From Formosa sp. Hel1_33_131 (GTDB lineage Bacteria; Bacteroidota; Bacteroidia; Flavobacteriales; Flavobacteriaceae), in contig CATEFX010000020.1 of NCBI GenBank assembly GCA_949499105.1, positions 1-35,676 on the forward strand: a DNA stretch of 35,676 nucleotides, read 5' to 3'. This document shows positions 7,897-16,302 of the stretch, piece by piece; the stretch's first letter is position 1, and each line of letters opens with the position of its first letter. The position numbers and the translations under genes are program-made. Under the pieces are notes generated by a model. The model saw only the letters and a program-made list of their open reading frames with translations, ran no database searches and had not been told where the DNA came from.

Positions 7897-10800
7897 TTAT
7901 AGTAAGCCATTTTTATAATCTTTCAAAAAAGCACTTGGTGTTTTTTCGTATTGTCTTTTAAAGCAAGTTCTAAAATACTTTGGATCCATAAAACCGGAGA
8001 GATAAACAATCTCTGTGATCGAATACTCACCCGATTTTAATAATTTAACAGCATGCTTAAGACGAATCATTCGAATAAACTCAGAAGTAGATTGTCCTGT
8101 AATAGATTTAATTTTATTGAACAACGCTGTACGACTCATCCCTATTTCTAGAGCAAATTTTTCAACCGAAAACTCAGCATTATCCATGTTTTTTTTAATA
8201 ATATCCATTGCTTTTTGTAAAAAATTCTGATCTATTTTGTTCGATAATTCTTTCCAAGGCGGTGAGGAACTTGAGGTACTAAATTTTTTCATCCATTGAG
8301 CTTTGGTTCTAAGAATGTTTTCGACCCTAAGCTTTAAAACTTCGATATTAAAAGGTTTTAAAACAAACTCATCGGCTCCCGTTTCTAAACCGATTTTTTC
8401 ATTCTCTAAACCGGCTCTTGCGGTTAAAATAATCACAGGTATATGACTGGTTTCAATGGCTGTTTTCAGTATCCTACAGAGCTCTAACCCGTCCATAACA
8501 GGCATCATTAAATCACTAATAATAATATCGGGTTGCTGCGTTTTAGCAAATTCTAGACCAATAAGACCATTCACAGCAGTGTGAACTTTGAAACTAGGTT
8601 CTAAAAACGTTTTAAGATATTCTAATAACTCTAAATTATCTTCAACAATCAAAATTGAAGGAGTTTTATCTGAATAAATAGGCGGTTGAAGTTTTAAAAA
8701 ATTGGGAACTATATTTTCTTGAATGACTTCAACCCCAATTTTGGTATAATTAAAATCGTATCGTTGTGGGTTATGGTCAAGTACTGAACTCGATTCAAAT
8801 GCCGCTTTATCAATTGGAAAAACAATTTTGCAAGTAGTCCCTTCATGAAGCTCGCTATCAATCGAAATAGTCCCTTTGTGAATTTCAATGAGATGTTTCA
8901 CATAAGCCAACCCCAACCCTGTTCCTAGTTTATCAATGGTCGAATCTAACTTAGTTTGATAAAATCGATCATAAACACTAGAAAGGTCTGTTTTTGAAAT
9001 TCCGATTCCAAAATCGATCACCTTAAGTTCGGCATAAGATTGATTGTTGATATGGATTTTATTAAGGCACACTTTAATTGTTTTCCCTTTTGGAGTGTAT
9101 TTAAATGCATTTGATAATAAGTTATAAACAATCTTTTCAATTTTATCGCTATCAAACCAAGCCTCATTAATTGGCTCTTCATTTAAAAGTAAATATTTAA
9201 TATTCTTATGAGATGCGATTTCTTCAAATGATTCATAAATCTCACCGACAAAATCTGATAAATTTCCAGAATGAACTAAAAGGTTTAAGTTACCCGACTC
9301 GGCTTTTCTAAAGTCTAATAATTGATTAATCAGCTTGAGCAATCGTTTGGAGTTTTTAAACATGACACTATTTAATTTTTTTAAATAGTCTGGGTTCGTA
9401 GCACCATTCATAATTTGTTGAAGCGGCCCTATAATCAACGTCAATGGCGTTCTAAGTTCATGAGAAATATTTGTAAAGAACTGGAGTTTCATCTTATTTA
9501 ACTCTTCAGATTTTTCATGAATAGCATTTTCTAATTGAATTTGACCTTTGAGTCGAATTTGATTTAAACGTATTTTGATTAACCCGAAAACTATTCCAGA
9601 AAACAAAATGGAAACTAAAAACAAAAACCAAGAACGGAAATACCAAGGAACTCCTATAACAAGTTTAATTTCCTTCATTTGGTCGGTCCAAATACCTTCA
9701 CTATTGGATCCCATAAACTTAAACGTATAATGTCCAGAAGAAAGGTTTGTATACGATGCAAAGCGCCTCGCATTTCCAGTCGAATGTTGCCAATTATCTT
9801 CAAGCCCCTCCAACTTAAATTTGTACTTATTTTTTTCAGGATTAGAAAAATGTAAGCTCGAAAACACAAACTCAACAGAGTTTTGATCATATGGGAGTTT
9901 TATTAGTTTCGTATTATTAATCGTATTATTTAAAATAACCTTTCCTTTTATTTTCTGAAAGGGTTTAATTGAGGTATCAAATAATTTAAAATCTGTAATA
10001 TGAAGCTTTGGTGGAGTTTCGTTTGCTGTAAAGCGAGAAGAATTCATGAATGTAAATCCATTTGAACCCCCAGCGACCAGCATACCAGATGTTGTAAAAA
10101 TAAGTGCATTATCTTTAAACTCTGTCACTGAAAACCCATCCTCTACCCTAAAATATTTTAGTTGATTCGTAGAAGGATTCCACATTGAAATCTGTCGGAC
10201 ATGCAGCATCCATATATTTCCATTTTCATCTTCTTTAACTTGATAAATTACATCACTAGGCAGCCCATCTCTTGTTGTGATATACTTAAAAGACTCCGGG
10301 TTTTTAGGGGATTTAACAATGTTTAACCCCCCTCCAAATGTCCCTATATAAATAGTCCCGTCTTTGGCCTCAAAAATATCTAATATGTAGTTATTACTAA
10401 TGCTATTCGAAGTTTCTGAGTCGTGTAAAAAATGTTTAAACGCAAGCGAATCTGAATTTGGTGAGCCCGTAAAATTCAAACCATCAATCGTTCCCACCCA
10501 GAGGTTTCCAGACGTATCTTCTAAGATATCTCTAACATAGTTGCTTGAAAGACTCTTTGAGTTTTTAGGATCTTGTTCAAAAGATGTGCACGTATAACGA
10601 TGCGTTTTAGAATCAATTTTAATTTTAGCGATACCGCTGTCCCAATAACCAACCCAAATATTATGACGTTGGTCCTCTTCAATTGCAAACACCGTACTCT
10701 GTATTAAATCTCCATTAGTGTCAAGGATATCGTTGAAAGGCTTGACCTCATATTGAGCGCGCAATGGGTTGTATCTGACCCTATTTAACCCGTGCTTACT

Positions 10801-12156
10801 CCCTACCCAAAGATTCCCTTGATGATCTATCAATAATCGCTTTACATCATCTGATTGAAAGGCCTCTAAAAACTCAAAATCCCAATTTTTATTAATTGAA
10901 CTTAACAAACTCTCTTTAAGCGTTTTCTCACTTAGATAGCCAAGACCACCATGCTCGCTTAAGCCTAACCAAATATTATTTTTACGATCTTGGGCGATTG
11001 CTTGAACTGGATGGTTTTTAAATTTTGCTGAGTAAGTCTCTGAAGTTCGAGTAAAATCGATTGAATTAGAGAAACTATTATTCGCTAGGTCTATTTTAAA
11101 AACACCCGCATTGGAAGTCCCTAACCAAAGAATATTTGATCGGTCTATAAATAAATGCTGGATTTGATTAAAATTAAAGTTTCTATTCAAATTTTTCATT
11201 TGTTTCAAATCGAAGACTTGATTTGAATTTAAATCATAATTTAATAACACCCCATCTCCAGCGATCCAAAGACGATTCGTATGGTCAAATTGCATTATAA
11301 CCTTTGCAAAGTTTAATGACTTCAACTCACTATCATCTTTTAATAAATCAATTCTATTTTGTTCAACAACTTGCAGCTCATCGTCGAGTGTAATGGATAG
11401 GAGTTGAAATTTATTACTAAGAATCCATAGCGTATTCGTATCATCTTCAACGAAATCTATCAAATACTCATTCTCTGAAAAAAGATCAAAAATTGACGTC
11501 GGTTGCATTATAACCTCAAAATCTTTTTGACGATCTTTTACTGATGCTTTGAACATTTTCACAGCATTATTAGGTGTAAAAAACCAATGTCCAGATTTTT
11601 TAGATTTTATAATTTTTTTAGGCATTCCCTCCATCCCTTCAAGCTCTTGAAATATTTTATAGGCACCCAAATCTCCAGAAGAATCGACATCAAACACTGT
11701 TAATCCATTTTTAGAGTTAAAGAATAATGAGCCATATTCGGATTGATAAATATTATTATCTAAATCATTAAAATAATCTATTGTAGCGGGGTCATTAAAA
11801 AAATGTGTGACTTTAGACGTTACAGCGTCAATTCGGTTTAAACCCGATGTGGTTCCAGCCCAGATGTTATGATCCGAATCTTCAAATAAACTTTTAATAA
11901 TATTACTATTTAATCCGTAGTCAGAATTTGAATATTTAAAATACTGCATTGAATAGCCATCATATTTATTGATCCCATCGTATGAACCAATCCATAAAAA
12001 TCCATTCTCGTCTTGAATTATAGAGTGTACTGTATTTTGAGATAAGCCCTCGGATCCAGAAATTTGAGACAACCGAAATTGAGCAACTGCTGTTTGAAAA
12101 CAGAAAAATGAAAGGTAAACAAAAAAAACAGGCTTCTTAAAGTAGCTAATTATCAT
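7897..12156 (-). CDS. Hybrid two-component system sensor kinase / AraC-type regulator (HTCS)
   Basis: This is a 1419-residue one-protein signalling chain. Order: signal peptide (about 1-25), a periplasmic sensor of repeated propeller blades with WIG/WVG motifs (about 30-740), a Y_Y_Y domain (about 750-830), and one membrane helix (about 838-860). Then come HisKA with phospho-accepting His899 in SHELRTP, an HATPase domain with N-box (NLLSNAFKYTP) and G-boxes (DFGIG, GTGLGL), and a receiver domain with Asp1215 in ISDLMMPVMDG. A C-terminal AraC HTH pair (about 1310-1410) ends the protein. Family members bind an oligosaccharide in the periplasm and directly activate the neighbouring susC operon. 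It lies between the GH5 gene and susC, all on the same strand, 75 bp after GH5. All key catalytic residues are present. The ligand is unknown. Confidence 0.95.
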   Translation of the reverse strand: MIISYFKKPVFFVYLSFFCFQTAVAQFRLSQISGSEGLSQNTVHSIIQDENGFLWIGSYDGINKYDGYSMQYFKYSNSDYGLNSNIIKSLFEDSDHNIWAGTTSGLNRIDAVTSKVTHFFNDPATIDYFNDLDNNIYQSEYGSLFFNSKNGLTVFDVDSSGDLGAYKIFQELEGMEGMPKKIIKSKKSGHWFFTPNNAVKMFKASVKDRQKDFEVIMQPTSIFDLFSENEYLIDFVEDDTNTLWILSNKFQLLSITLDDELQVVEQNRIDLLKDDSELKSLNFAKVIMQFDHTNRLWIAGDGVLLNYDLNSNQVFDLKQMKNLNRNFNFNQIQHLFIDRSNILWLGTSNAGVFKIDLANNSFSNSIDFTRTSETYSAKFKNHPVQAIAQDRKNNIWLGLSEHGGLGYLSEKTLKESLLSSINKNWDFEFLEAFQSDDVKRLLIDHQGNLWVGSKHGLNRVRYNPLRAQYEVKPFNDILDTNGDLIQSTVFAIEEDQRHNIWVGYWDSGIAKIKIDSKTHRYTCTSFEQDPKNSKSLSSNYVRDILEDTSGNLWVGTIDGLNFTGSPNSDSLAFKHFLHDSETSNSISNNYILDIFEAKDGTIYIGTFGGGLNIVKSPKNPESFKYITTRDGLPSDVIYQVKEDENGNIWMLHVRQISMWNPSTNQLKYFRVEDGFSVTEFKDNALIFTTSGMLVAGGSNGFTFMNSSRFTANETPPKLHITDFKLFDTSIKPFQKIKGKVILNNTINNTKLIKLPYDQNSVEFVFSSLHFSNPEKNKYKFKLEGLEDNWQHSTGNARRFASYTNLSSGHYTFKFMGSNSEGIWTDQMKEIKLVIGVPWYFRSWFLFLVSILFSGIVFGLIKIRLNQIRLKGQIQLENAIHEKSEELNKMKLQFFTNISHELRTPLTLIIGPLQQIMNGATNPDYLKKLNSVMFKNSKRLLKLINQLLDFRKAESGNLNLLVHSGNLSDFVGEIYESFEEIASHKNIKYLLLNEEPINEAWFDSDKIEKIVYNLLSNAFKYTPKGKTIKVCLNKIHINNQSYAELKVIDFGIGISKTDLSSVYDRFYQTKLDSTIDKLGTGLGLAYVKHLIEIHKGTISIDSELHEGTTCKIVFPIDKAAFESSSVLDHNPQRYDFNYTKIGVEVIQENIVPNFLKLQPPIYSDKTPSILIVEDNLELLEYLKTFLEPSFKVHTAVNGLIGLEFAKTQQPDIIISDLMMPVMDGLELCRILKTAIETSHIPVIILTARAGLENEKIGLETGADEFVLKPFNIEVLKLRVENILRTKAQWMKKFSTSSSSPPWKELSNKIDQNFLQKAMDIIKKNMDNAEFSVEKFALEIGMSRTALFNKIKSITGQSTSEFIRMIRLKHAVKLLKSGEYSITEIVYLSGFMDPKYFRTCFKRQYEKTPSAFLKDYKNGLL

Positions 12157-12231
12157 AAGGTTTTAATAGATTAGGGGGCTAAACATTAAAAATTCACTTA
12201 TGAAAGTAATAAATTTATTTGAGATACTTAA

Positions 12232-14271
12232 TTAAATGATGATAATTTTTTTAAAATAGGTTTGACCGCTTATCGTTTCGAGTCTTAAAACATAAGTGCC
12301 TTTTGAATAGTTATTGACCTGAATCGGAGCGGTTGAGGATTGTTTATGTATGAGTTGTCCTACGAAATTGAATAGCTTAATATATTTAACATTCAAATCC
12401 GTATAAATATTGAGAACCTCACTACTGGGGTTTGGAACTATTTTTATCTTTTTATGGATATCAAAATCATCTAATCCTAAGTTGACTTCTTGTAGGGTTA
12501 CTGAAAAATTGTCCACTAAATAGGTGCCTTCAAACTCTCCAAACAGCAACTGAATTTGAACAGAAGAAGTCGTGTCTGGAACCACATATTCAAATTGTTT
12601 TAGCTCATAACTAGCCCCATTTAAGCTTCCGTCACTGAGTGTCAAGGCTGGAGAGTCTGTTAAATCTGGAGTGCCATTAATTATTGCTTTGACTCTAATT
12701 TTAAAGGACTGGTGAGCTCCCAATGCTTTGGCGTAGCCTTGAATTATAAGTTTTTTTCCTGTTAGGTTTTGAGAATATTCCGTATTACTTAACAGGACGT
12801 TATTGTATAAATGAGGGGTCGTCACTTCAAGCTTACCACCAACTTCACCAGCATAGGAATCGGTTGAGGCGTTCGAATAAACAGCAACTGCTTCCCCCGA
12901 AGTTGAAAAATACCAATTATTGGTGTGACCACATTCAAAGTTCGGATTTAGAATAATAGCATCCGTGGCTGTCCCATAGCACAATGGCCAGGTACCCAAT
13001 TCCAAAAGAGCATCTTTCACATCTTCTACCCAAACAGAGTTGTCTACAACCGTACTTACCACTGTTTCTTTGGGGTTATAACTTATTACAGAAAAATGAT
13101 CAATGTTATAATTCACAGTAGAGGGACTATCATTTCGCTTATGGATTGCTTTATTTGATTTTGGTCCAGAATCCCAAACGGCAAATGAAAACCCTCTATT
13201 AATAGCTTGTTCAGCTACGAATCTATGAAATTCTACACGTGATGCATTATCTGGTCCACCGTCTGCAAATCCAGTCACATTTCCATTATTTGTTTTTAAG
13301 TCACCTGAACTATATTGATATCCTCCTGTATTATCAGCACCAAACTCCCCAACAAAAACAGGGATATCATGGGTCGTAGACCATGTTAAAACCGCGTCAA
13401 ATTTTGTCATTAAAGTATTTTTATCGCTATCGGTTCCCCAAGACTCTGTGTCTTTCGAGTCGGCGGTAGAACTTGTAAAACTAAAGGGTTGATAGTAATG
13501 AAATGTCGCTATTAAATAATGATCACTTTCAAGAACTTCGGTCCCAATGGCCGTAGGCGCTTCATTTGAAGTACGAGTTCCCCCAGTAATGATGATACTT
13601 CTAGTTGTATTATTTCCCCCAGTAGCTCGTATTGTTGAAATAATCAATAAATTTAGAGCATCCATCTCAGAAGCACTTAAATGAAAATAAGGTTCGTTTA
13701 CTATTTCAAAAATGAGGCGTTCCGAATGGTTTAAGAAACGAATTGCAATTGCGGTCCATATCGCTTTAAATTTAATTAAATCAGCTGCACGTTTAGCAGA
13801 GGTTGGTGCGCAGTATGCTGGCTCATCAACATTAAATGTATTTAGGAATTCCGATTTTAATTCCGCGCCATGAAAATCTAATACGGTGTATAAACCTTGA
13901 TTCATTGACCAATCGACCACCGTTTCAATACGGTCAAGATACATGGAGCTTACGGAAAAATCAGAACCATTACCAACAAAATCAGATGCAGTCCCTGAAT
14001 TTTTAGAATAGTTTTCTGTGGTCCCAGAAGTTCTATTTCCATAAAAATCGATTGGAATTCGGACATTGGTGAAACCAGCACTCGCGACGTCATTAAAATA
14101 TTGTTGTTCAACCGCAGGAGACCAATTTCCTTCTACTTGAGCACTTAAAACATTCCCGAGATTTATCCCTCTACCCATATTTTGAACAATTTCAAAAGAA
14201 CTTGACTGTGCAAATACTCCTAATGAAATAAAAGAAAACAATAAAACGAAAACAATTTCAAGGTACTTCAT
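12232..14271 (-). CDS. Glycoside hydrolase family 5 endoglycanase with C-terminal accessory domain and T9SS sorting domain
   Basis: This 679-residue secreted enzyme has a signal peptide (about 1-21, ending in VFAQ). The (beta/alpha)8 GH5 domain covers about 28-370, starting with the cellulase-like MGRGINLGN motif. The acid/base is Glu193 in the IVNEP motif and the nucleophile is Glu309 in VFVGEFGA; HYYQP (about 255) is also typical. A beta-sandwich region (about 430-590, from NPNFECG) resembles CBM4/9-type carbohydrate-binding modules. A T9SS type A sorting domain ends the protein (about 605-679, with IVPNPSSEVLNIY). GH5 enzymes cut beta-linked backbones such as cellulose, mannan, xyloglucan or mixed-linkage glucan; the subfamily cannot be assigned by eye. 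The T9SS tail predicts surface attachment or release rather than lipoprotein anchoring. It is encoded directly upstream of the regulator. Confidence 0.92.
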   Translation of the reverse strand: MKYLEIVFVLLFSFISLGVFAQSSSFEIVQNMGRGINLGNVLSAQVEGNWSPAVEQQYFNDVASAGFTNVRIPIDFYGNRTSGTTENYSKNSGTASDFVGNGSDFSVSSMYLDRIETVVDWSMNQGLYTVLDFHGAELKSEFLNTFNVDEPAYCAPTSAKRAADLIKFKAIWTAIAIRFLNHSERLIFEIVNEPYFHLSASEMDALNLLIISTIRATGGNNTTRSIIITGGTRTSNEAPTAIGTEVLESDHYLIATFHYYQPFSFTSSTADSKDTESWGTDSDKNTLMTKFDAVLTWSTTHDIPVFVGEFGADNTGGYQYSSGDLKTNNGNVTGFADGGPDNASRVEFHRFVAEQAINRGFSFAVWDSGPKSNKAIHKRNDSPSTVNYNIDHFSVISYNPKETVVSTVVDNSVWVEDVKDALLELGTWPLCYGTATDAIILNPNFECGHTNNWYFSTSGEAVAVYSNASTDSYAGEVGGKLEVTTPHLYNNVLLSNTEYSQNLTGKKLIIQGYAKALGAHQSFKIRVKAIINGTPDLTDSPALTLSDGSLNGASYELKQFEYVVPDTTSSVQIQLLFGEFEGTYLVDNFSVTLQEVNLGLDDFDIHKKIKIVPNPSSEVLNIYTDLNVKYIKLFNFVGQLIHKQSSTAPIQVNNYSKGTYVLRLETISGQTYFKKIIII

Positions 14272-14366
14272 ATTTCGACTGCTATAAAATAATTAAAATA
14301 CTTGTAGAACCAAAAAGGAAACTTATAATTAATAAGTCCCCTATAATTAGTTGATTAAATAAACTG

Positions 14367-14400
14367 AGGAAATCATTTTATTTAATCAAAATAATTTCCT
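14367..14400 (-). terminator. Terminator-like hairpin after the small secreted protein gene
   Basis: A 7-bp stem (14367-14373 with 14394-14400) is extended by 5 bp after one mismatch (14375-14379 with 14388-14392) and an 8-base loop. It begins 5 bases after the stop codon at 14405 on the minus strand, so it should end that transcript before the GH5 gene. Confidence 0.5.
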
Positions 14401-14404
14401 TAAT

Positions 14405-14764
14405 TTATTTATTTTTAGGTTTAAACGTTTGAAAACTTTGATTTTCTAATTTCAATATCTTGTTTGCTTGTGAATTTGAAAACTTTTCAAGAAGAGTGTT
14501 TTTCGTGTTATCCCGTGACTTTCTAAAAATCGCTCTCTTTTGTTCTTTAGATAGCCCTTTAACAGCCGTAGCTTTTCCATTAGATGTATATTTATCAAGA
14601 AAGGCTTGCTTAATAAACTCAATTTCAGAGTCATTCAAATTACTCATTTCGGATGCTATTAATGCAATTGCTTTTTCTGCTCTTGCATTATTTTTTTGGT
14701 TAGATTGTGATGTAACAAATGATGCTGTTAAACACATACATAAAATTAATACTAATTTTTTCAT
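14405..14764 (-). CDS. Small secreted protein of unknown function beside the polysaccharide locus
   Basis: I chose the ATG at 14764 (119 residues) over an upstream in-frame ATG at 14803 because the protein then begins MKKLVLILCMCL, a normal Sec signal peptide with cleavage near residue 20 (VTSQS). The mature part (about 100 residues) is charged, lysine-rich and probably helical, with no cysteine. I recognise no domain. Helix-rich small periplasmic proteins of this size sometimes act as chaperones, but no family signature supports that here. The gene lies 133 bp upstream of the GH5 gene on the same strand, separated by a hairpin, with its own promoter at 14791-14798. Whether it belongs to the polysaccharide locus is open. 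Confidence 0.7.
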   Translation of the reverse strand: MKKLVLILCMCLTASFVTSQSNQKNNARAEKAIALIASEMSNLNDSEIEFIKQAFLDKYTSNGKATAVKGLSKEQKRAIFRKSRDNTKNTLLEKFSNSQANKILKLENQSFQTFKPKNK

Positions 14765-14790
14765 TTTTTTAGATTTAAATATTAGAATAT

Positions 14791-14798
14791 CAAACATA
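14791..14798 (-). promoter_or_regulatory. Probable -7 element of the small secreted protein gene
   Basis: Minus-strand TATGTTTG matches TAnnTTTG and lies about 27 bases before the preferred ATG (14764). No clear TTG is seen at the -33 position. If right, it excludes the upstream ATG at 14803 and supports the shorter protein. Confidence 0.45.
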
Positions 14799-14929
14799 CG
14801 CACATAAACTATAAAAATTAAGGGTAAGTGTTTATAAATAGGGGAGGTATGATCAGTTAAATCATTCTGATATTAGATAGAGGCATACAAAAGGGATGGT
14901 CTTTGAGTACTAATTGCCAAACACAACGG

Positions 14930-14959
14930 TTTGATAAAAAGACTTTAGAAATACTTTTG
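14930..14959 (+). promoter_or_regulatory. Plus-strand promoter without an assigned gene
   Basis: TTTG (14930-14933), an 18-base spacer and TACTTTTG (14952-14959) form one of the best matches to the Bacteroidetes promoter consensus in the window. The predicted start (about 14965) falls on the hairpin listed next. The next plus-strand gene begins at 15482. Confidence 0.5.
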
Positions 14960-14964
14960 TAAAA

Positions 14965-15000
14965 GGTAATTGAATTCCATCAAAATTACCCTATTTTTTT
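14965..15000 (+). terminator. Orphan plus-strand hairpin plus T-tract
   Basis: A 7-bp stem GGTAATT/AATTACC (14965-14971 with 14984-14990) is followed by CTA and a run of seven T's up to 15000. It has intrinsic-terminator shape on the plus strand, yet no plus-strand gene lies upstream within the gap. It could end a small RNA, or be an attenuator at the start of a long leader toward the methyltransferase gene. Confidence 0.5.
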
Positions 15001-15254
15001 CACTCGAAGTCGAAGATTCGAGGACATCAATCCTCTAGTATTATTAGAAAAATAAAAAGCAACTAGTAAACGACCTAATGCCTGATTTGCTGAACACCCC
15101 CTACCGAATTCAATGACATAATAGACTACAAAAAACGATGTATCGAAAAAGTTATCCCTATTTTTTATATATTTAACACAGATTACGCTCCCAAGTCATA
15201 ATCTTCATAACCAATTGATCTACTATTTAGATATTATTTTACTGTCAATATAAT

Positions 15255-15470
15255 TTGGAGGTGTTCCGACATCCGACCTATGTAGCGGTTTTTAGGACGT
15301 TACGGATCAAGCAAGTTAATTACGATTGTAGGGCGAGGGTTACACTCGTGACACCCAGCTCCAGCAAAGTCTCCCGACTTAGCGGAACCTAAAAATAAAC
15401 CCCTGCCTTCCCTCGAACATTGCGTGTGGAAACAGAACCTTCCGTATTCGGTAAGAGAAAAGAAACATAA
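15255..15470. other. GC-richer structured non-coding segment of unknown origin
   Basis: This segment is visibly richer in G and C than its flanks. It contains an 8-bp inverted repeat (15289-15296 with 15388-15395), a perfect hairpin AAGTC/GACTT with a 4-base loop (15367-15380), a direct repeat TAGCGG (15283 and 15380) and a CGAGGG/CCCTCG pair (15334-15339, 15410-15415). A minus-strand open frame (15300 to about 15465) crosses it, but its translation is Cys/Gly/Arg-rich without a recognisable domain. The rest of the gap from 14804 to 15481 holds the promoter/hairpin pair listed above and nothing else I can support. Candidates are a dispersed repeat, a mobile-element relic or a structured RNA. 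Confidence 0.4.
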
Positions 15471-15481
15471 ATAAAAAACGA

Positions 15482-16081
15482 ATGAGAAACCTAAAATCAC
15501 AACTAAAAAAATTATTCTTTCGAAAAAAATTCTATTTAAAAACATACAAACCATTAAAAAAGACAGTGCCAGAAAAAACAATTCAACTGACTAGTGCATG
15601 GAAAGGCTTAGAGTTAATTATTGAAGACATCCTCAATCAATTTAATATTGATAAAGGCAACTGTATTGAGTTTGGAGTCGAATATGGATTTTCAGCAGTG
15701 GTGTTCTCAAATTATTTTAAAAAAGTAACAGGCGTTGATACATTTATTGGAGATAAACATAGTGCGCACAAAGGAGACCATTATGATCAAACAAAAAAAG
15801 CGTTGAATGAGTTTAAAAACATTGAATTATTTAAATCAGATTATAGAGATTGGATACAAAAAGACACAAATCAATATGATTTTGCCCATGTCGATATTGT
15901 TCACGATTACAAAGAAACATATGAGTGTGGGCTTTGGGCCGTACGACACAGCAAATGCTGTATTTTCCATGATACAGAAAGTTTTCCAGAAGTAAGACGT
16001 GCCGTTTTTGATATTGCAAAAAACACCGGAAAGGAAGTGTATAATTACCCCTATCATAATGGGTTGGGAATTATTGTTTAA
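15482..16081 (+). CDS. Class I SAM-dependent methyltransferase (Methyltransf_24-like)
   Basis: This 199-residue protein has a very basic N-terminus (about residues 1-45). The Rossmann-type methyltransferase core starts at motif I (CIEFGVEYGFSAVVFS, about 61-76). Motif II follows at VTGVDTF (about 83-89). A YDFAHVDIVHDYKETYE segment and a CIFHDTES motif (about 160-167) match the VDGDHSY...HD pattern of Methyltransf_24 and related small-molecule or sugar methyltransferases. No membrane segment is seen. The gene stands alone on the plus strand with about 680 bp of gene-free DNA before it and 221 bp after it, unlike the dense housekeeping region that follows. A glycan or surface-polymer substrate would be typical but is a guess. 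Confidence 0.72.
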   Translation: MRNLKSQLKKLFFRKKFYLKTYKPLKKTVPEKTIQLTSAWKGLELIIEDILNQFNIDKGNCIEFGVEYGFSAVVFSNYFKKVTGVDTFIGDKHSAHKGDHYDQTKKALNEFKNIELFKSDYRDWIQKDTNQYDFAHVDIVHDYKETYECGLWAVRHSKCCIFHDTESFPEVRRAVFDIAKNTGKEVYNYPYHNGLGIIV

Positions 16082-16143
16082 ACGCCTTAATACTAAAATT
16101 TACAAACTCCAAACAACGCATTTTAATTTACTAAACGAATAAT

Positions 16144-16235
16144 CCTGTTAAGGAGTGTCTAATCTTGCTGAAAGTCTAGTATATTGCATTCATAATTATT
16201 TTTATGAATCGTAGCTATTAAAACAGGCGCACTCC
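16144..16235 (+). other. Potentially structured leader with interleaved inverted repeats
   Basis: CCTGTT (16144-16149) can pair with AACAGG (16222-16227), and GGAGTG (16152-16157) with CACTCC (16230-16235). These two helices interleave in pseudoknot order. Between them lies a 7-bp hairpin ATTCATA/TATGAAT (16188-16194, 16203-16209). The element sits upstream of the 74-residue ORF. Each helix is short, so chance is possible. Confidence 0.3.
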
Positions 16236-16246
16236 AAAAAATGATT

Positions 16247-16281
16247 CCTAGCGAACCTGCCTGTGGCAGACAAGCAAATAG
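16247..16281. repeat. Palindromic repeat-like element
   Basis: TCCTA...TAGGA arms flank a GC-rich hairpin core CTGCC-TGT-GGCAG. Short GC-rich palindromes with a CCTGCC..GGCAG core are familiar as dispersed intergenic repeats in flavobacterial genomes. It lies just upstream of the ORF at 16303. Confidence 0.45.
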
Positions 16282-16302
16282 GATTCTTAAAACAATAAAA
16301 AG

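Noticed and set aside
14460..14807. 115-codon plus-strand open frame over the small secreted protein gene
   Set aside because: It is the antisense of a gene with a proper signal peptide, promoter and terminator, and its own translation shows no domain or coherent start signal.
15255..15470. Integron attC site
   Set aside because: Inverted arms exist, but I cannot find the paired RYYYAAC and GTTRRRY core sites, and no integrase gene is present in the window.
15300..15581. 93-codon minus-strand frame covering the GC-richer segment
   Set aside because: It runs antisense into the start of the methyltransferase gene, and the part over the GC-richer segment looks like low-complexity translation. 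Kept as a sequence segment of interest, not a gene.
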